From: QHCE01 sp041743105 | GTDB taxonomy: Bacteria; Actinomycetota; Actinomycetes; Mycobacteriales; QHCE01 | Direction of reading: 5' to 3' | NCBI GenBank assembly: GCA_041743105.1 | Contig: JBGTNI010000049.1 | Location: forward strand, 1 to 19,413 | DNA: 19,413 nucleotides | Shown here: piece after piece, positions 1-7,287 of the stretch | Numbering within the stretch: position 1 is the stretch's first letter | Layout of the letters: each line of letters begins with the position of its first letter | Program-made: the position numbers and the translations under genes | The notes under the pieces: model-generated | What the model saw: only the letters and a program-made list of their open reading frames with translations | Databases searched by the model: none | Told to the model about the DNA's origin: nothing

Positions 1-58
1 GCGCACAATGGTGTGTGATGGGTAACACACCCACTTGTAATAACGAGGAGTGCACATC

Positions 59-256
59 ATGTGCCCGCATCAACCGTCATGTCCGGACTCCACTGCGCCT
101 GATCGTGAGGCGGCGCACATCGTGGCATTCCACCCCGAACAGGGCTGGAGTCTGTTGTGCAACGGTGTCATCGTCTTTGACGACACAGGTGAGCTGCTAC
201 CCGATGGCCGAACGGTAGCACCCGCTCGTCCCCAGCCTTGCCACGCCGCCGCTTAG
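59..256 (+). CDS. DUF5999 family small protein
   Basis: This is a 65-residue protein beginning MCPHQPSCP and carrying GWSLLCNGV and FDDTGELLPDGR, the pattern I recognise for the DUF5999 family of small actinobacterial proteins. Its function is unknown. Cys2, His4 and Cys8 near the N-terminus and a later Cys in LLCNGV are the obvious candidate metal or redox residues, but that is only inference. An in-frame GTG exists at 50, but the GAGGAG Shine-Dalgarno at 45-50 lies eight bases before the ATG at 59, and the family starts with MC, so 59 is chosen. The gene appears to stand alone, with no signal peptide or membrane segment. Confidence 0.85.
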   Translation: MCPHQPSCPDSTAPDREAAHIVAFHPEQGWSLLCNGVIVFDDTGELLPDGRTVAPARPQPCHAAA

Positions 257-875
257 ACGCGGCTTAGTGGATGGGATCGACTGAGAGACCGTAATCGGAT
301 CGAGTCGATTCCGAAGCTTGCCGTCATGGCTTTTCTCCTCGGCTTCCAGGTAAGCATGGAGATTCGCCCCGCTGGTCTTCCACGCGGTGACCCCCGCGCC
401 CGACTTTGGCTCGATGATGAGGTCAGGAACTAGGCGCTGATCCATCCAAACTGCGCACGTGTCACCGGTAGAAAGCTTCCGAGTCCAGCCGGCGCCCTGC
501 CTCCACCAGCACGTTGTTGTCGGCTTCTCGCGTTGCCAGTGGTCCTCACCAAGAAGTCTGGGAAGACCGCGTCGGTTGCCTGCGATAAGGCTCCGAGCCG
601 CACGAGGTAACCGGAACCATATTGAAGGAGAGCAATTCTGAGAAATATTCTGGTGCCCCCTTCTCGAAAGGTAGCCCTCATTTCTCGCTTTACCCCGCGG
701 TGGGAGGGTTCCTCAACGGTGTCGAGAGTAGGACGGCTAGGCATGAATTAACGGGGTTGACGAACAGCAGCTCTGCGCATTCCCGATAATGCCTCTGTTC
801 TAGAGGAGACCTGGATAATTCGAGACCTCATTATGTTTGCACGTCAAGTGCCCACCCACTTCTTGTTGGTGACGG
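257..875. other. Intergenic stretch, possibly a decayed gene
   Basis: No gene with a good start, ribosome site and recognisable family was found in these ~620 bases. On the minus strand the translation of about 257-445 (with residues DQRLVPDLIIEPKSGAG and ANLHAYLEAEE) looks protein-like. A neighbouring frame around 480-530 reads VLVEAGRRLDSEAFYR, so the region may be a frameshifted remnant of one unrecognised gene. The evidence is only the protein-like look of the frames. The part nearest 745-875 shows nothing I can assign. Confidence 0.3.
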
Positions 876-1334
876 TCAACCGGTTTGGAGATGGATGATC
901 AGAGCCCACACCACGGCCAGCAGGGTGAGGACCTGGAAGACTACCCGCGCGGTCGACCAGCGGGTGAACCGATCGAAGATCACCGTGAGCCGGTCAGCGT
1001 CGCCGGCGGCCTGACGCTGACTGAAGTTGATCGGGGCGGCTCGGGAGGTGCCCAAGGAATGGGCGATGGTGAACACGATCGCACACCACAACGCCACGGC
1101 CTCACTCCCGCTCTCGGGCTGGTCGAGGAGACCGACCCCGGCTGCGGCCAGGGTGAGCAGAGCCGCACCGATACCCAGGCTCGCATACCAGGCGACACCG
1201 TTTCTTAGATCCGCGGCCTTGCTGTACTCGGAGAAGGCGATCACGCCGATTCGGTGGCGCGCGGGCAGCTGCTTGATGTGCTGATCCAAGCCGGCGCCGA
1301 CCAGCATTGCGTTCACGACCGTGGCGAGGACCAC
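876..1334 (-). CDS. Small integral membrane protein (four helices)
   Basis: This hydrophobic protein of about 152 residues has four likely membrane segments: the N-terminal VLATVVNAMLVGAG stretch, YASLGIGAALLTLAAAGVG, ALWCAIVFTIAHSL and VFQVLTLLAVVWALII. It resembles the general layout of DUF1772-like proteins but I do not assign a family. It lies about 20 bases after the TetR stop and in the same direction, so it is probably co-transcribed with and controlled by that regulator. The start is uncertain. The GTG at 1334 has no close ribosome site, whereas AGGAGG sits at the end of the TetR gene and the in-frame codons between encode a plausible YTAQIL segment. A non-ATG start a few codons upstream, or a lost start codon, is possible. 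Confidence 0.7.
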   Translation of the reverse strand: MVLATVVNAMLVGAGLDQHIKQLPARHRIGVIAFSEYSKAADLRNGVAWYASLGIGAALLTLAAAGVGLLDQPESGSEAVALWCAIVFTIAHSLGTSRAAPINFSQRQAAGDADRLTVIFDRFTRWSTARVVFQVLTLLAVVWALIIHLQTG

Positions 1335-1353
1335 CAGAATCTGTGCGGTGTAC

Positions 1354-1956
1354 TCAGTCCTCCTTCGAAGGATGCCGACTGTCGGGTGGGGGCATGGCCA
1401 GACCGTGCAGAAGGAGCTCGACCACCGCGCCGGGATCCGGCGGGTGCTCGGTCACCTGACCGAGCACGATCACCGATAGCAGCATCTGAGCAGCGGTCTC
1501 GGTGTCGTGTACCCGCAACTCGCCCGCGGCGATGCGCGAGGCCAGGTAGCTTGCCAGCAGGCGACGGCCTTCCGCGACGAACCCGCTGAGCCCTTCCCGA
1601 ACGCTGGGATCACTGGTGGTTGCACCGCTGAAGAACAACCGGACCAGATCCGCGCGCTCGGCCAGCAGGCGAGCGAATCCCGCCGCCAGCTCCACCAAGA
1701 CCTTCCCTGTCGGGCGCTGCCCTCCGGTAGCCAGCCGTTTCCGCAGTTCCGGCAGGAACCCGCGCTCGGCCAGCACCGCCATCAGTAGCGCCTGCTTGCC
1801 CGGGAAGTAGTGGTAGAGCAACCCTGGAGTGACCCCAGCCTCGGCGGCGATGTCCTTCACGCTGGCGCGATCGAACCCCTTGTTCGCGAACGCGGTCAAG
1901 GCCGCGTCCAGTAACTCCGCACGCCTCCGCCGCGCCTGCTCCCGTTGTCCTGTCAA
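1354..1956 (-). CDS. TetR/AcrR family transcriptional regulator
   Basis: This is a 200-residue protein, the usual TetR length. The N-terminal DNA-binding domain at about residues 9-58 contains ELLDAALTAFANKGFDRAS, the helix-turn-helix VKDIAAEAGVTPGLLYHYF and the family signature FPGKQALL. The C-terminal half is a helical ligand-binding and dimerisation domain whose ligand cannot be read from sequence. The gene starts with TTG and has only a weak ribosome site (GACGGGCAG). It leads a probable two-gene operon with the small membrane protein downstream and probably represses itself through the palindrome just upstream of the start. Confidence 0.92.
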   Translation of the reverse strand: MTGQREQARRRRAELLDAALTAFANKGFDRASVKDIAAEAGVTPGLLYHYFPGKQALLMAVLAERGFLPELRKRLATGGQRPTGKVLVELAAGFARLLAERADLVRLFFSGATTSDPSVREGLSGFVAEGRRLLASYLASRIAAGELRVHDTETAAQMLLSVIVLGQVTEHPPDPGAVVELLLHGLAMPPPDSRHPSKED

Positions 1957-1973
1957 CTGCCCGTCAATTCGTC

Positions 1974-1989
1974 GACTAAACGTTCATTC
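1974..1989. promoter_or_regulatory. Putative TetR operator palindrome
   Basis: The 16 bases GACTAAACGTTCATTC form an imperfect inverted repeat: 12 of 16 positions match the reverse complement, centred on AACGTT. The site lies 17 bases before the TTG start of the TetR gene. A perfect -35-like TTGACA is present on the minus strand at 2027-2022, but no good -10 was found at the normal distance. Position and symmetry are typical of TetR autoregulation; binding by this protein is inferred. Confidence 0.5.
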
Positions 1990-2079
1990 AATGAGCAATG
2001 GGAGCACGACCTGGAACTCGGTGTCAAGCAGGACCACTAGGCAGCTGCGCCGCGGTAGAACAGTAAGTACCTGCGACCT

Positions 2080-2141
2080 TTAGCTCTCTCGCTGGCCGAA
2101 CTCGCTCACCGGCGGGCATGAGCACATCAGCTTCCGGGTCA
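2080..2141 (-). pseudogene. gcvP 3'-end remnant (downstream half of a tail)
   Basis: Read on the minus strand, this segment encodes RKLMCSCPPVSEF followed by six residues and a TAA stop at 2080. The intact GcvP in this window ends RNVMCSCPPLSEF plus a short tail, so this is a diverged copy of the last ~18 codons of a glycine dehydrogenase gene. The bases also align by eye with the 3' end of gcvP at 14196-14280. Homology stops at about 2141, where the sequence becomes the 3' end of the membrane hydrolase gene. One extra C in GATGACCCGG would break the gcvP frame at the junction. Nothing upstream of the GDR codons is present here. Confidence 0.8.
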
Positions 2142-4514
2142 TCGCCCGTGATGATTGCCGCTGACCGCATCAGCGAGATGCGCGATGCAGACAGGGTAAG
2201 CCGCGTCGGCCGGGTAGTCGCAGTGCGCTCGGATGGGCGGCGCCACGGTGTCGCCTGGCGTTGGATTCCAGTGTGGTGGGTCGACCAAACGCTGGTCGAT
2301 ATCTCCTATGCCTATCGGGCCGCCGATGGGGTCGGTGGAACGCCACAGGTTCCGCCAGCGACAGGTCGCGGGGACGGCTGTATCGGCAGCCTGGACTTCA
2401 GCGGTAGGGCTACGAACAACTGCAACGAGTTGGCGCATAGTTTCGAGTCCGAAATACGCTGGGAAGTACCTGGCATACAGCCGCCGTAGCGGACAGCCGT
2501 AGGTCAGCAGAGCTGTGCCGGGCCGGACGGCGGTAGGAAGTTGCAGCGCAGCTGCGCCGACCAAAACCGAGCCCTGACTGTGACCGGAAAGAATCACTCC
2601 ACCGTGTTCTGCGAGCCAGGTCCCTCGCGTCACCAGTTCCGGCACCGCCCGTTCTGCGTAACAAGGCGGGGCTAAGGGATGCGTGGCTCGTGGCCAGAAC
2701 GTAGCGATGTCCCAGAAAACCCCGATTAGGCGCCGCAATTGTAACGTGCGGTAAGCCTGCACTCCGACAGCTACCAAGGCAAGTACCGCGGCACCGATCA
2801 ACCAGCTGCCTGCGCTGGTCACAGTCTGGAGCGTTTCGGTTGAGATGACACCGTCAATCGCAAGGTCTGCCGGCGCAATGCCGGTGCCGATTGCCAGCCC
2901 GGCAAACACCGTAACCAGCGCCATGGCCGGCAGTAGTAACACGGTCACGATACGTGGCATAGCGTCGATGAGCGAAGCTTCGCCTATAGCAGCATCGATA
3001 GCCTGAGCCCGTCGCGGATCGTCGCGTCGCTTTCCCGGAAAGTCGCGATTGGTGATGGCACGTGCACGTCGCACCCGAAGTGGCAATAGCCCTAACCGTA
3101 TCGTCGCGACCACGATCAGCACTGCTGCCAGTGCGAAGGGGAGACTGAACGCCGCCCACTCAAACGACAGCGGTGGTTCGAACAACCCGTCCGAAGCGGC
3201 GAAACTGGCGGCGGCACCCCGATTCAACCAGTCGGTTATCCGGTAAGTGATTCCGGCGGAGAACGCCACTCCGGCAAACACCGCCAGCGCGGCCAGCAGC
3301 GGCGTCATGAATCCGGCAAGCGCAGGACCTGGCACAGGGCTGGGAGATCCCGCCCAGACGGAAGCGGCCGCGGTCCGCGAATCCCGCTTGGCCGTGCGGC
3401 GCAGCAACGTGGTAGTCACGACTAACAGCAGCACAATGGCACATTGGCCCAGCAACAACGCCGTTATCGCGAAGTCGTAACCGGGAAGCACACCGTCAGC
3501 TGTCCAGTCTGGACGGCTCAGACACGCGTAGACTCCCGCGACCAGCAGGCTAACCAGCGCAGTTGAGAGTGTTAGCCGTAGCGCCCACCCTATCCAGTGT
3601 GTGGCTGGACCGTTTCGAATTACCGCGGGCGTGCACAACGCGCATACTCCGACTGTCACCACTGCCGCCGATAAGGCCATGACCATCCAGCCGACCGGAG
3701 CGTAGTCGCGCGCGGTATCCAGGTCGTGGCGCAGCACCCCGTAGCCGAGCAACGCAGCAATGCCGGCAAGCGATACCGAGACATGCACTGTGCGTAGGCG
3801 GCTCACCACATAACGGCCGCGCCAGAAGTCGGGCGCTTCCAAACCTTCGCCGATCTGCGTCTGGGGTACCTCGAAAAGCTCGTACCGTTGCCAGGTTTGT
3901 CGCGCGAGTAGCCACAGCATCACCAGCACCGCCACCGGCATCAGGGCCGCTAACGCCAACCGGGGCCCGAGTGCGGCAAACCATCCATCGTTGAGAAAAC
4001 CCAGGTAAGGCAAGGTGCTCGCACATCGTATACTGGACGTGAGGCACTGCCAGGCGAGCAAGTTCATGGCCACGCCGGCGGCGGTCAGCACCAGCGTGAC
4101 GGTGAGGCTGAGAGCCAGTACCCGACAGGCGGCGAGCAACACTCGCTCCGTCACGCGCGGGAACGCAGCGGCACCGGCTGTGCTGCGCCAGGGCCGTGCC
4201 CAGCTTGCCACATTCGCCAGAGTGAACGGGACGAGCAACAACCAGAAAGCTCGAGCGGCAGCTCCGGAGGTCAAGGAACCCCAGCTGTATGCCTCTCGCT
4301 GAACCGCAGGAAGATCGCCCTCGGGTAGCCGGGGCCGGTAGAAGCCGGCCCCGGCGTCGCCCGCAACCCGGCGTACGTCGACAACAGAGAGCACCTCGCT
4401 GGGCGAGCTCCCGCCCACACCGTGGACCCGGAGTTCGGTGACGCCGGGCATGGCACTGTCGGCATTCTCCGGCGCTCGGACGGAGTAGACCAGGGGTTCC
4501 TGTGACTTGGTCAT
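2139..4514 (-). CDS. Polytopic membrane protein with split alpha/beta-hydrolase motifs
   Basis: This 791-residue protein starts at an ATG preceded by GGGGGG. An N-terminal soluble stretch contains ELRVHGVGG (His31-Gly35), which looks like the oxyanion-hole strand of an alpha/beta hydrolase. About eleven hydrophobic helices follow between residues ~85 and ~600, and a C-terminal soluble part carries the nucleophile motif GHSQGS (Ser646). STDPIGG (Asp728) and AHCDY (His764) are plausible acid and base, giving a full Ser-Asp-His triad. It is probably a membrane-embedded esterase or lipase-like enzyme with unknown substrate. The stop codon falls inside the adjacent gcvP remnant, so the native C-terminus may have been altered. 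It stands alone in its transcription unit. Confidence 0.85.
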   Translation of the reverse strand: MTKSQEPLVYSVRAPENADSAMPGVTELRVHGVGGSSPSEVLSVVDVRRVAGDAGAGFYRPRLPEGDLPAVQREAYSWGSLTSGAAARAFWLLLVPFTLANVASWARPWRSTAGAAAFPRVTERVLLAACRVLALSLTVTLVLTAAGVAMNLLAWQCLTSSIRCASTLPYLGFLNDGWFAALGPRLALAALMPVAVLVMLWLLARQTWQRYELFEVPQTQIGEGLEAPDFWRGRYVVSRLRTVHVSVSLAGIAALLGYGVLRHDLDTARDYAPVGWMVMALSAAVVTVGVCALCTPAVIRNGPATHWIGWALRLTLSTALVSLLVAGVYACLSRPDWTADGVLPGYDFAITALLLGQCAIVLLLVVTTTLLRRTAKRDSRTAAASVWAGSPSPVPGPALAGFMTPLLAALAVFAGVAFSAGITYRITDWLNRGAAASFAASDGLFEPPLSFEWAAFSLPFALAAVLIVVATIRLGLLPLRVRRARAITNRDFPGKRRDDPRRAQAIDAAIGEASLIDAMPRIVTVLLLPAMALVTVFAGLAIGTGIAPADLAIDGVISTETLQTVTSAGSWLIGAAVLALVAVGVQAYRTLQLRRLIGVFWDIATFWPRATHPLAPPCYAERAVPELVTRGTWLAEHGGVILSGHSQGSVLVGAAALQLPTAVRPGTALLTYGCPLRRLYARYFPAYFGLETMRQLVAVVRSPTAEVQAADTAVPATCRWRNLWRSTDPIGGPIGIGDIDQRLVDPPHWNPTPGDTVAPPIRAHCDYPADAAYPVCIAHLADAVSGNHHGR

Positions 4515-4791
4515 GCCACCCCCCAGGTAGATGCCTCACCTGAAACGTTAGTCGTCGCGCGGACGGTTGCACTACTCCAGCGTTGACTTATTCCTTACCT
4601 AGAGCCAGATCAAGGCTCAGCCTTTGCCCCGGACCCGTTGCTCGCCTCGGCGTGATTATCAGAGACGGGACGTTTCTGCGTTCGATGACGCCCGGCCGAT
4701 GCGCGGCACACCGGCAACCCGATGACTTCTGTGTGGTGCACGGTCTAACCAATCGAGAACCGAAACAGAACCGAGGCGAAGGAGAGCAACA

Positions 4792-5511
4792 ATGAGTCTT
4801 CCGCAGATCGTGTCCAGAGACGAGTGGTTAGCCGCCCGTGAGGAGTTGCTAACCAAGGAGAAGGAAGTGACGCGTGTGCGAGACGCGCTCAATGCCGACC
4901 GCAGGCGGCTGCCCATGGTCGAGATCAACAAAAGTTATCTCTTCAACGGCTTGGGCGGCGAACAGACTTTGCCGGACTTGTTCGACGGTCGCCGCCAACT
5001 CATCGTCTACCATTTCATGTTCGACCCGAGCTGGGACTCCGGCTGCCCGAGCTGCTCCTTCTTGGTCGACAACATCGGTCACCTCGCCCACTTGCACGCT
5101 CGCGACACTTCGCTTGCCCTCATATCCCGCGCCCCGCTGGCCAAGATCGAGCCTTACAAGAAACGGATGGGCTGGAGTATTCCCTGGTACTCCTCGTTCG
5201 ACAGCGACTTCAATTACGACTTCCACGTCACCACGGACCCCGCGGTCATACCCGCCGAGTACAACTACGTGCCGTCCGACGATGCGTGGACCGGTGAGTA
5301 GCCCGGCACCAGCGTCTTCCTCCGCGACGCCGACCGCGTCTTCCACACCTACTCCAGCTACGCGCGCGGCGGGGACATACAACTGGGCACCTACAACTAC
5401 CTCGACCTCACCCCGCTCGGACGACAAGAAGACTGGGAGCAACTACCCGGTCGCAGCGACGGCCCATTCATGTCGTGGCTTCACCGTCACGACGAGTACA
5501 AGGTCGAGTAG
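4792..5511 (+). pseudogene. DUF899 family thioredoxin-like protein, interrupted by an in-frame TAG
   Basis: The ATG is preceded by AAGGAG at good spacing. The first 169 codons encode a typical DUF899 protein: VSRDEWLAAREELLTKEKE, then a thioredoxin-like core with SGCPSC (Cys85 and Cys88), ISRAPLAKIEPYKKRMGW and SFDSDFNYDF. Codon 170 (5299-5301) is TAG, but the same frame continues without a shift for 69 more codons with PGTSVFLRDADRVFHTY, LGTYNYLDLTPLGRQ and PFMSWLHRHDEY, the normal DUF899 C-terminus, ending at TAG 5509-5511. A single nonsense change is the simplest explanation. Without readthrough the product would lose the last quarter. The function of DUF899 proteins is not established. 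The broken MFS gene starts nine bases after the end. Confidence 0.88.
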
Positions 5512-5519
5512 GAGATCTG

Positions 5520-6385
5520 ATGGACCAGCAGGAGATCGACCAGGCTTCGCCAGTGCGGGCGCTTGACGAGCCCGATCCGCGTCGCTGGAAGGCACTGGCC
5601 CTGCTCGCCAGCGCCTTCTTCATGGTCATCCTCGACGCGACGATCGTGCTGACCGCCGTGCCGTCGATGCAGGAAGACCTGGGCCTCTCGGTCTCGGGCG
5701 TGCAATGGATCCTCACCGGCTACGCGGTGATCTTCGGCGGCCTGATGCTGTTCTTCGGCCGGGTGGCCGACCTGACCGGACGTCCGCGCTGGGCTGGAAG
5801 TGGATCTTCTTCATCAACATTCCGATCGGCGTGGTCATCCTTCTGTTGTGCCCGGTGCTGGTCCGGGAAAGCCGTGATCGTGTGGGCGTCCGCCGGTTCG
5901 ACGTCGCGGGCGCGGTGACGATTACCACGGCGCTGATGCTGCTGACCTCGGTGTCAGTCGACGGCACGTTCTTCGGTGACCTGTTCTGGGGCCTGTTGGT
6001 GTTCGGTTCTGGTATGGGCGCCGCGTTCGTCTGTTGCCAGATCGCCGCGCTCGATGGGGTCGCGGAGAAGGAATCCGGGGTCGCCGCTGGCCTGGTAGAC
6101 ACCTCGTTCAACATCGGCAGCGCGCTGGGCATCGCGACCACCACCTCGGTCGCGGTGTCGGTCTCGTGCCGGCGTGCTGGCCGGTGGCGGGCCGGTCGAC
6201 CCGTTGTCGCCCTGACCGAAGGCTTTCAGTCCTCGTTCGGTGTGGCGGCGGTAGTCGCAGGGTTTGGTCTGCTCGCAGCACTTTATCCTCCCCGGTCGAG
6301 CCCGCAGTCCCGAGGACGAGGGCACGAAACCGGAGCTCGTGTCGGCGGTTTGACCCGAGCCCTGCGCTGGCTGTGTTGGGATTGA
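5520..6385 (+). pseudogene. MFS transporter (DHA2 type), internally deleted
   Basis: The start at 5520 gives MDQQEID, then a DHA2-type first helix (FMVILDATIVLTAVPSMQ) and second helix (WILTGYAVIFGGLMLFFGRVADLTGR). At about 5787 the reading jumps to another frame and directly to GWKWIFFINIPIGVV, which normally lies some 80 residues further on, so helices 3-5 are gone. After FDVAGAVTITTALMLLTS another large piece is missing before LVFGSGMGAAFVCCQIAAL and GVAAGLVDTSFNIGSALG. A local frame wobble at ~6160-6220 (VLAGGGPVDPLSP in the next frame) precedes the last helix, ALTEGFQSSFGVAAVVAG. The total is about 290 codons against nearly 500 in the family. It cannot be a working drug-efflux pump. It follows the broken DUF899 gene closely, so both probably decayed together. 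Confidence 0.88.
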
Positions 6386-6418
6386 CCTCACTTGTCGCCA
6401 AGTTCATCGCATCCCTCT

Positions 6419-6733
6419 CTAAGTGGCCATTTCGACGGCTCCGTGGACTACCTCAAGGTGAAAGCTAAGCCCGGTCGCGGCGCTGACTTTGGCGAGAGTC
6501 TTCAGGGTCGGAGGGTCATCGCCGTTTTCGAGTCTCGCTACGAGCGGCTGTGCTAGCCCGACAACGTCGCCGAACTGGGCCTGAGTGAGACCGTGCTCGA
6601 CCCGGTACCGAAGGACCCGGTTGGCCACCTCGCGGGCGAACGAGCTTTCGTCCCACAACTTCCTAAACTCCGGGTTACGGCGTCGACGGGACTCGATCTC
6701 GTCGCTCAAGGGAATCATGTCTGCCAGCTTCAT
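6419..6733 (-). CDS. XRE family antitoxin (HigA-like)
   Basis: This is a 104-residue protein with a Cro/C1-type helix-turn-helix at about residues 47-90: LTQAQFGDVVGLAQPLVARL followed by the characteristic ENGDDPPTLKTLAKVSAATG. It overlaps the upstream toxin gene by four bases (ATGA), so the two are translationally coupled. In HigBA-type modules the second gene product neutralises the toxin and represses the shared promoter; that role is inferred from order, size and family. The N-terminal 30 residues are charged and probably form the toxin-binding part. Confidence 0.9.
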   Translation of the reverse strand: MKLADMIPLSDEIESRRRRNPEFRKLWDESSFAREVANRVLRYRVEHGLTQAQFGDVVGLAQPLVARLENGDDPPTLKTLAKVSAATGLSFHLEVVHGAVEMAT

Positions 6734-7065
6734 GAACCCGCCTCCACCTCGTTGAGTCGCTGTTGTGCTGCGTGTACTGCCTTGTCAAAATCGCGTGGTT
6801 TCACGTGTGCTTCCGGCCCGATCGCGGCGACGACAAACGCCTCGCCGATGTGACGGTAAAACGCTCGCCATCGGCAGTTGCTGCCTCGTGGCCGCAGCTC
6901 CCTGATGCGATCCGCACCCTGAATCGCACTGGAGTGAGGAAAAGGAAGTCCTGGCCCTAGTTGCTCCAGCTTGTTCATGGCATTTTCTACCGCTTTTTGC
7001 TCGCGTACGGGTAGTAGATCTAGTTCATCCGCGGCGAGCGGGTGAACAATCACAACCCATTCCAC
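6730..7065 (-). CDS. RelE/HigB-type toxin (phage Gp49-like family)
   Basis: This is a 111-residue basic protein starting at GTG, with AGGATGG seven or so bases upstream. It has the pattern of the Gp49/HigB family: EWVVIVHPLAADELDLLP at the start, a middle SAIQGADRIRELRP, and the C-terminal FYRHIGEAFVVAAIGPEAHV with KPRDFDKAVHAAQQRLNE. Family members are ribosome-dependent mRNA interferases. The toxin gene comes first and the antitoxin second, the HigBA order. The 70 bases upstream (7066-7110) are very AT-rich for this window and probably contain the promoter. Confidence 0.88.
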   Translation of the reverse strand: MEWVVIVHPLAADELDLLPVREQKAVENAMNKLEQLGPGLPFPHSSAIQGADRIRELRPRGSNCRWRAFYRHIGEAFVVAAIGPEAHVKPRDFDKAVHAAQQRLNEVEAGS

Positions 7066-7136
7066 TGAGCCATCCTATAACAAAAAACTAATAAATGAAA
7101 TGCTAGTGCGAGCAGTGCGGCCGCTTGATCGGTTAT

Positions 7137-7183
7137 GGCTTGTCAACGCGCCGCACCGGGGGACCAATACTTGCTGCGCGACT
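7137..7183 (-). pseudogene. gcvP 3'-region remnant (upstream half of a tail)
   Basis: On the minus strand this short segment reads SRSKYWSP and then, after a one-base slip, VRRVDK. The intact GcvP has RAKYWPPVRRIDNAYGD at 14260-14330, and remnant 1 at 8796-8942 has RSKYWSPVRRHDNAYGD. Base-level alignment by eye with both is good over about 45 bases and stops abruptly after GTTGACAAGCC. The remnant therefore ends just where the remnant at 2080-2141 begins, and the two could be the halves of one tail. The extra C in the CCCCC run shifts the frame, so it is not coding. Confidence 0.72.
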
Positions 7184-7287
7184 GACGTTGCAAGGCGACA
7201 AGTTATGCCCTCTTGTCCGGCAGCGCGCCTCATGCGGCCTATGAGAGCTACGACTCGTGCGCGCCGTACAGGAAACCTAGGACCGGT

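Noticed and set aside
3550..4572. 340-codon open frame on the minus strand overlapping the membrane hydrolase
   Set aside because: It is Arg/Cys/Gly-rich and shifted relative to the frame that holds the membrane helices and hydrolase motifs, so it is a shadow.
2137..7140. Search for direct repeats or terminal inverted repeats at the edges of the 5-kb block
   Set aside because: Only trivial matches (TGAC) were seen at the two junctions, so no att site or insertion-sequence end is claimed.
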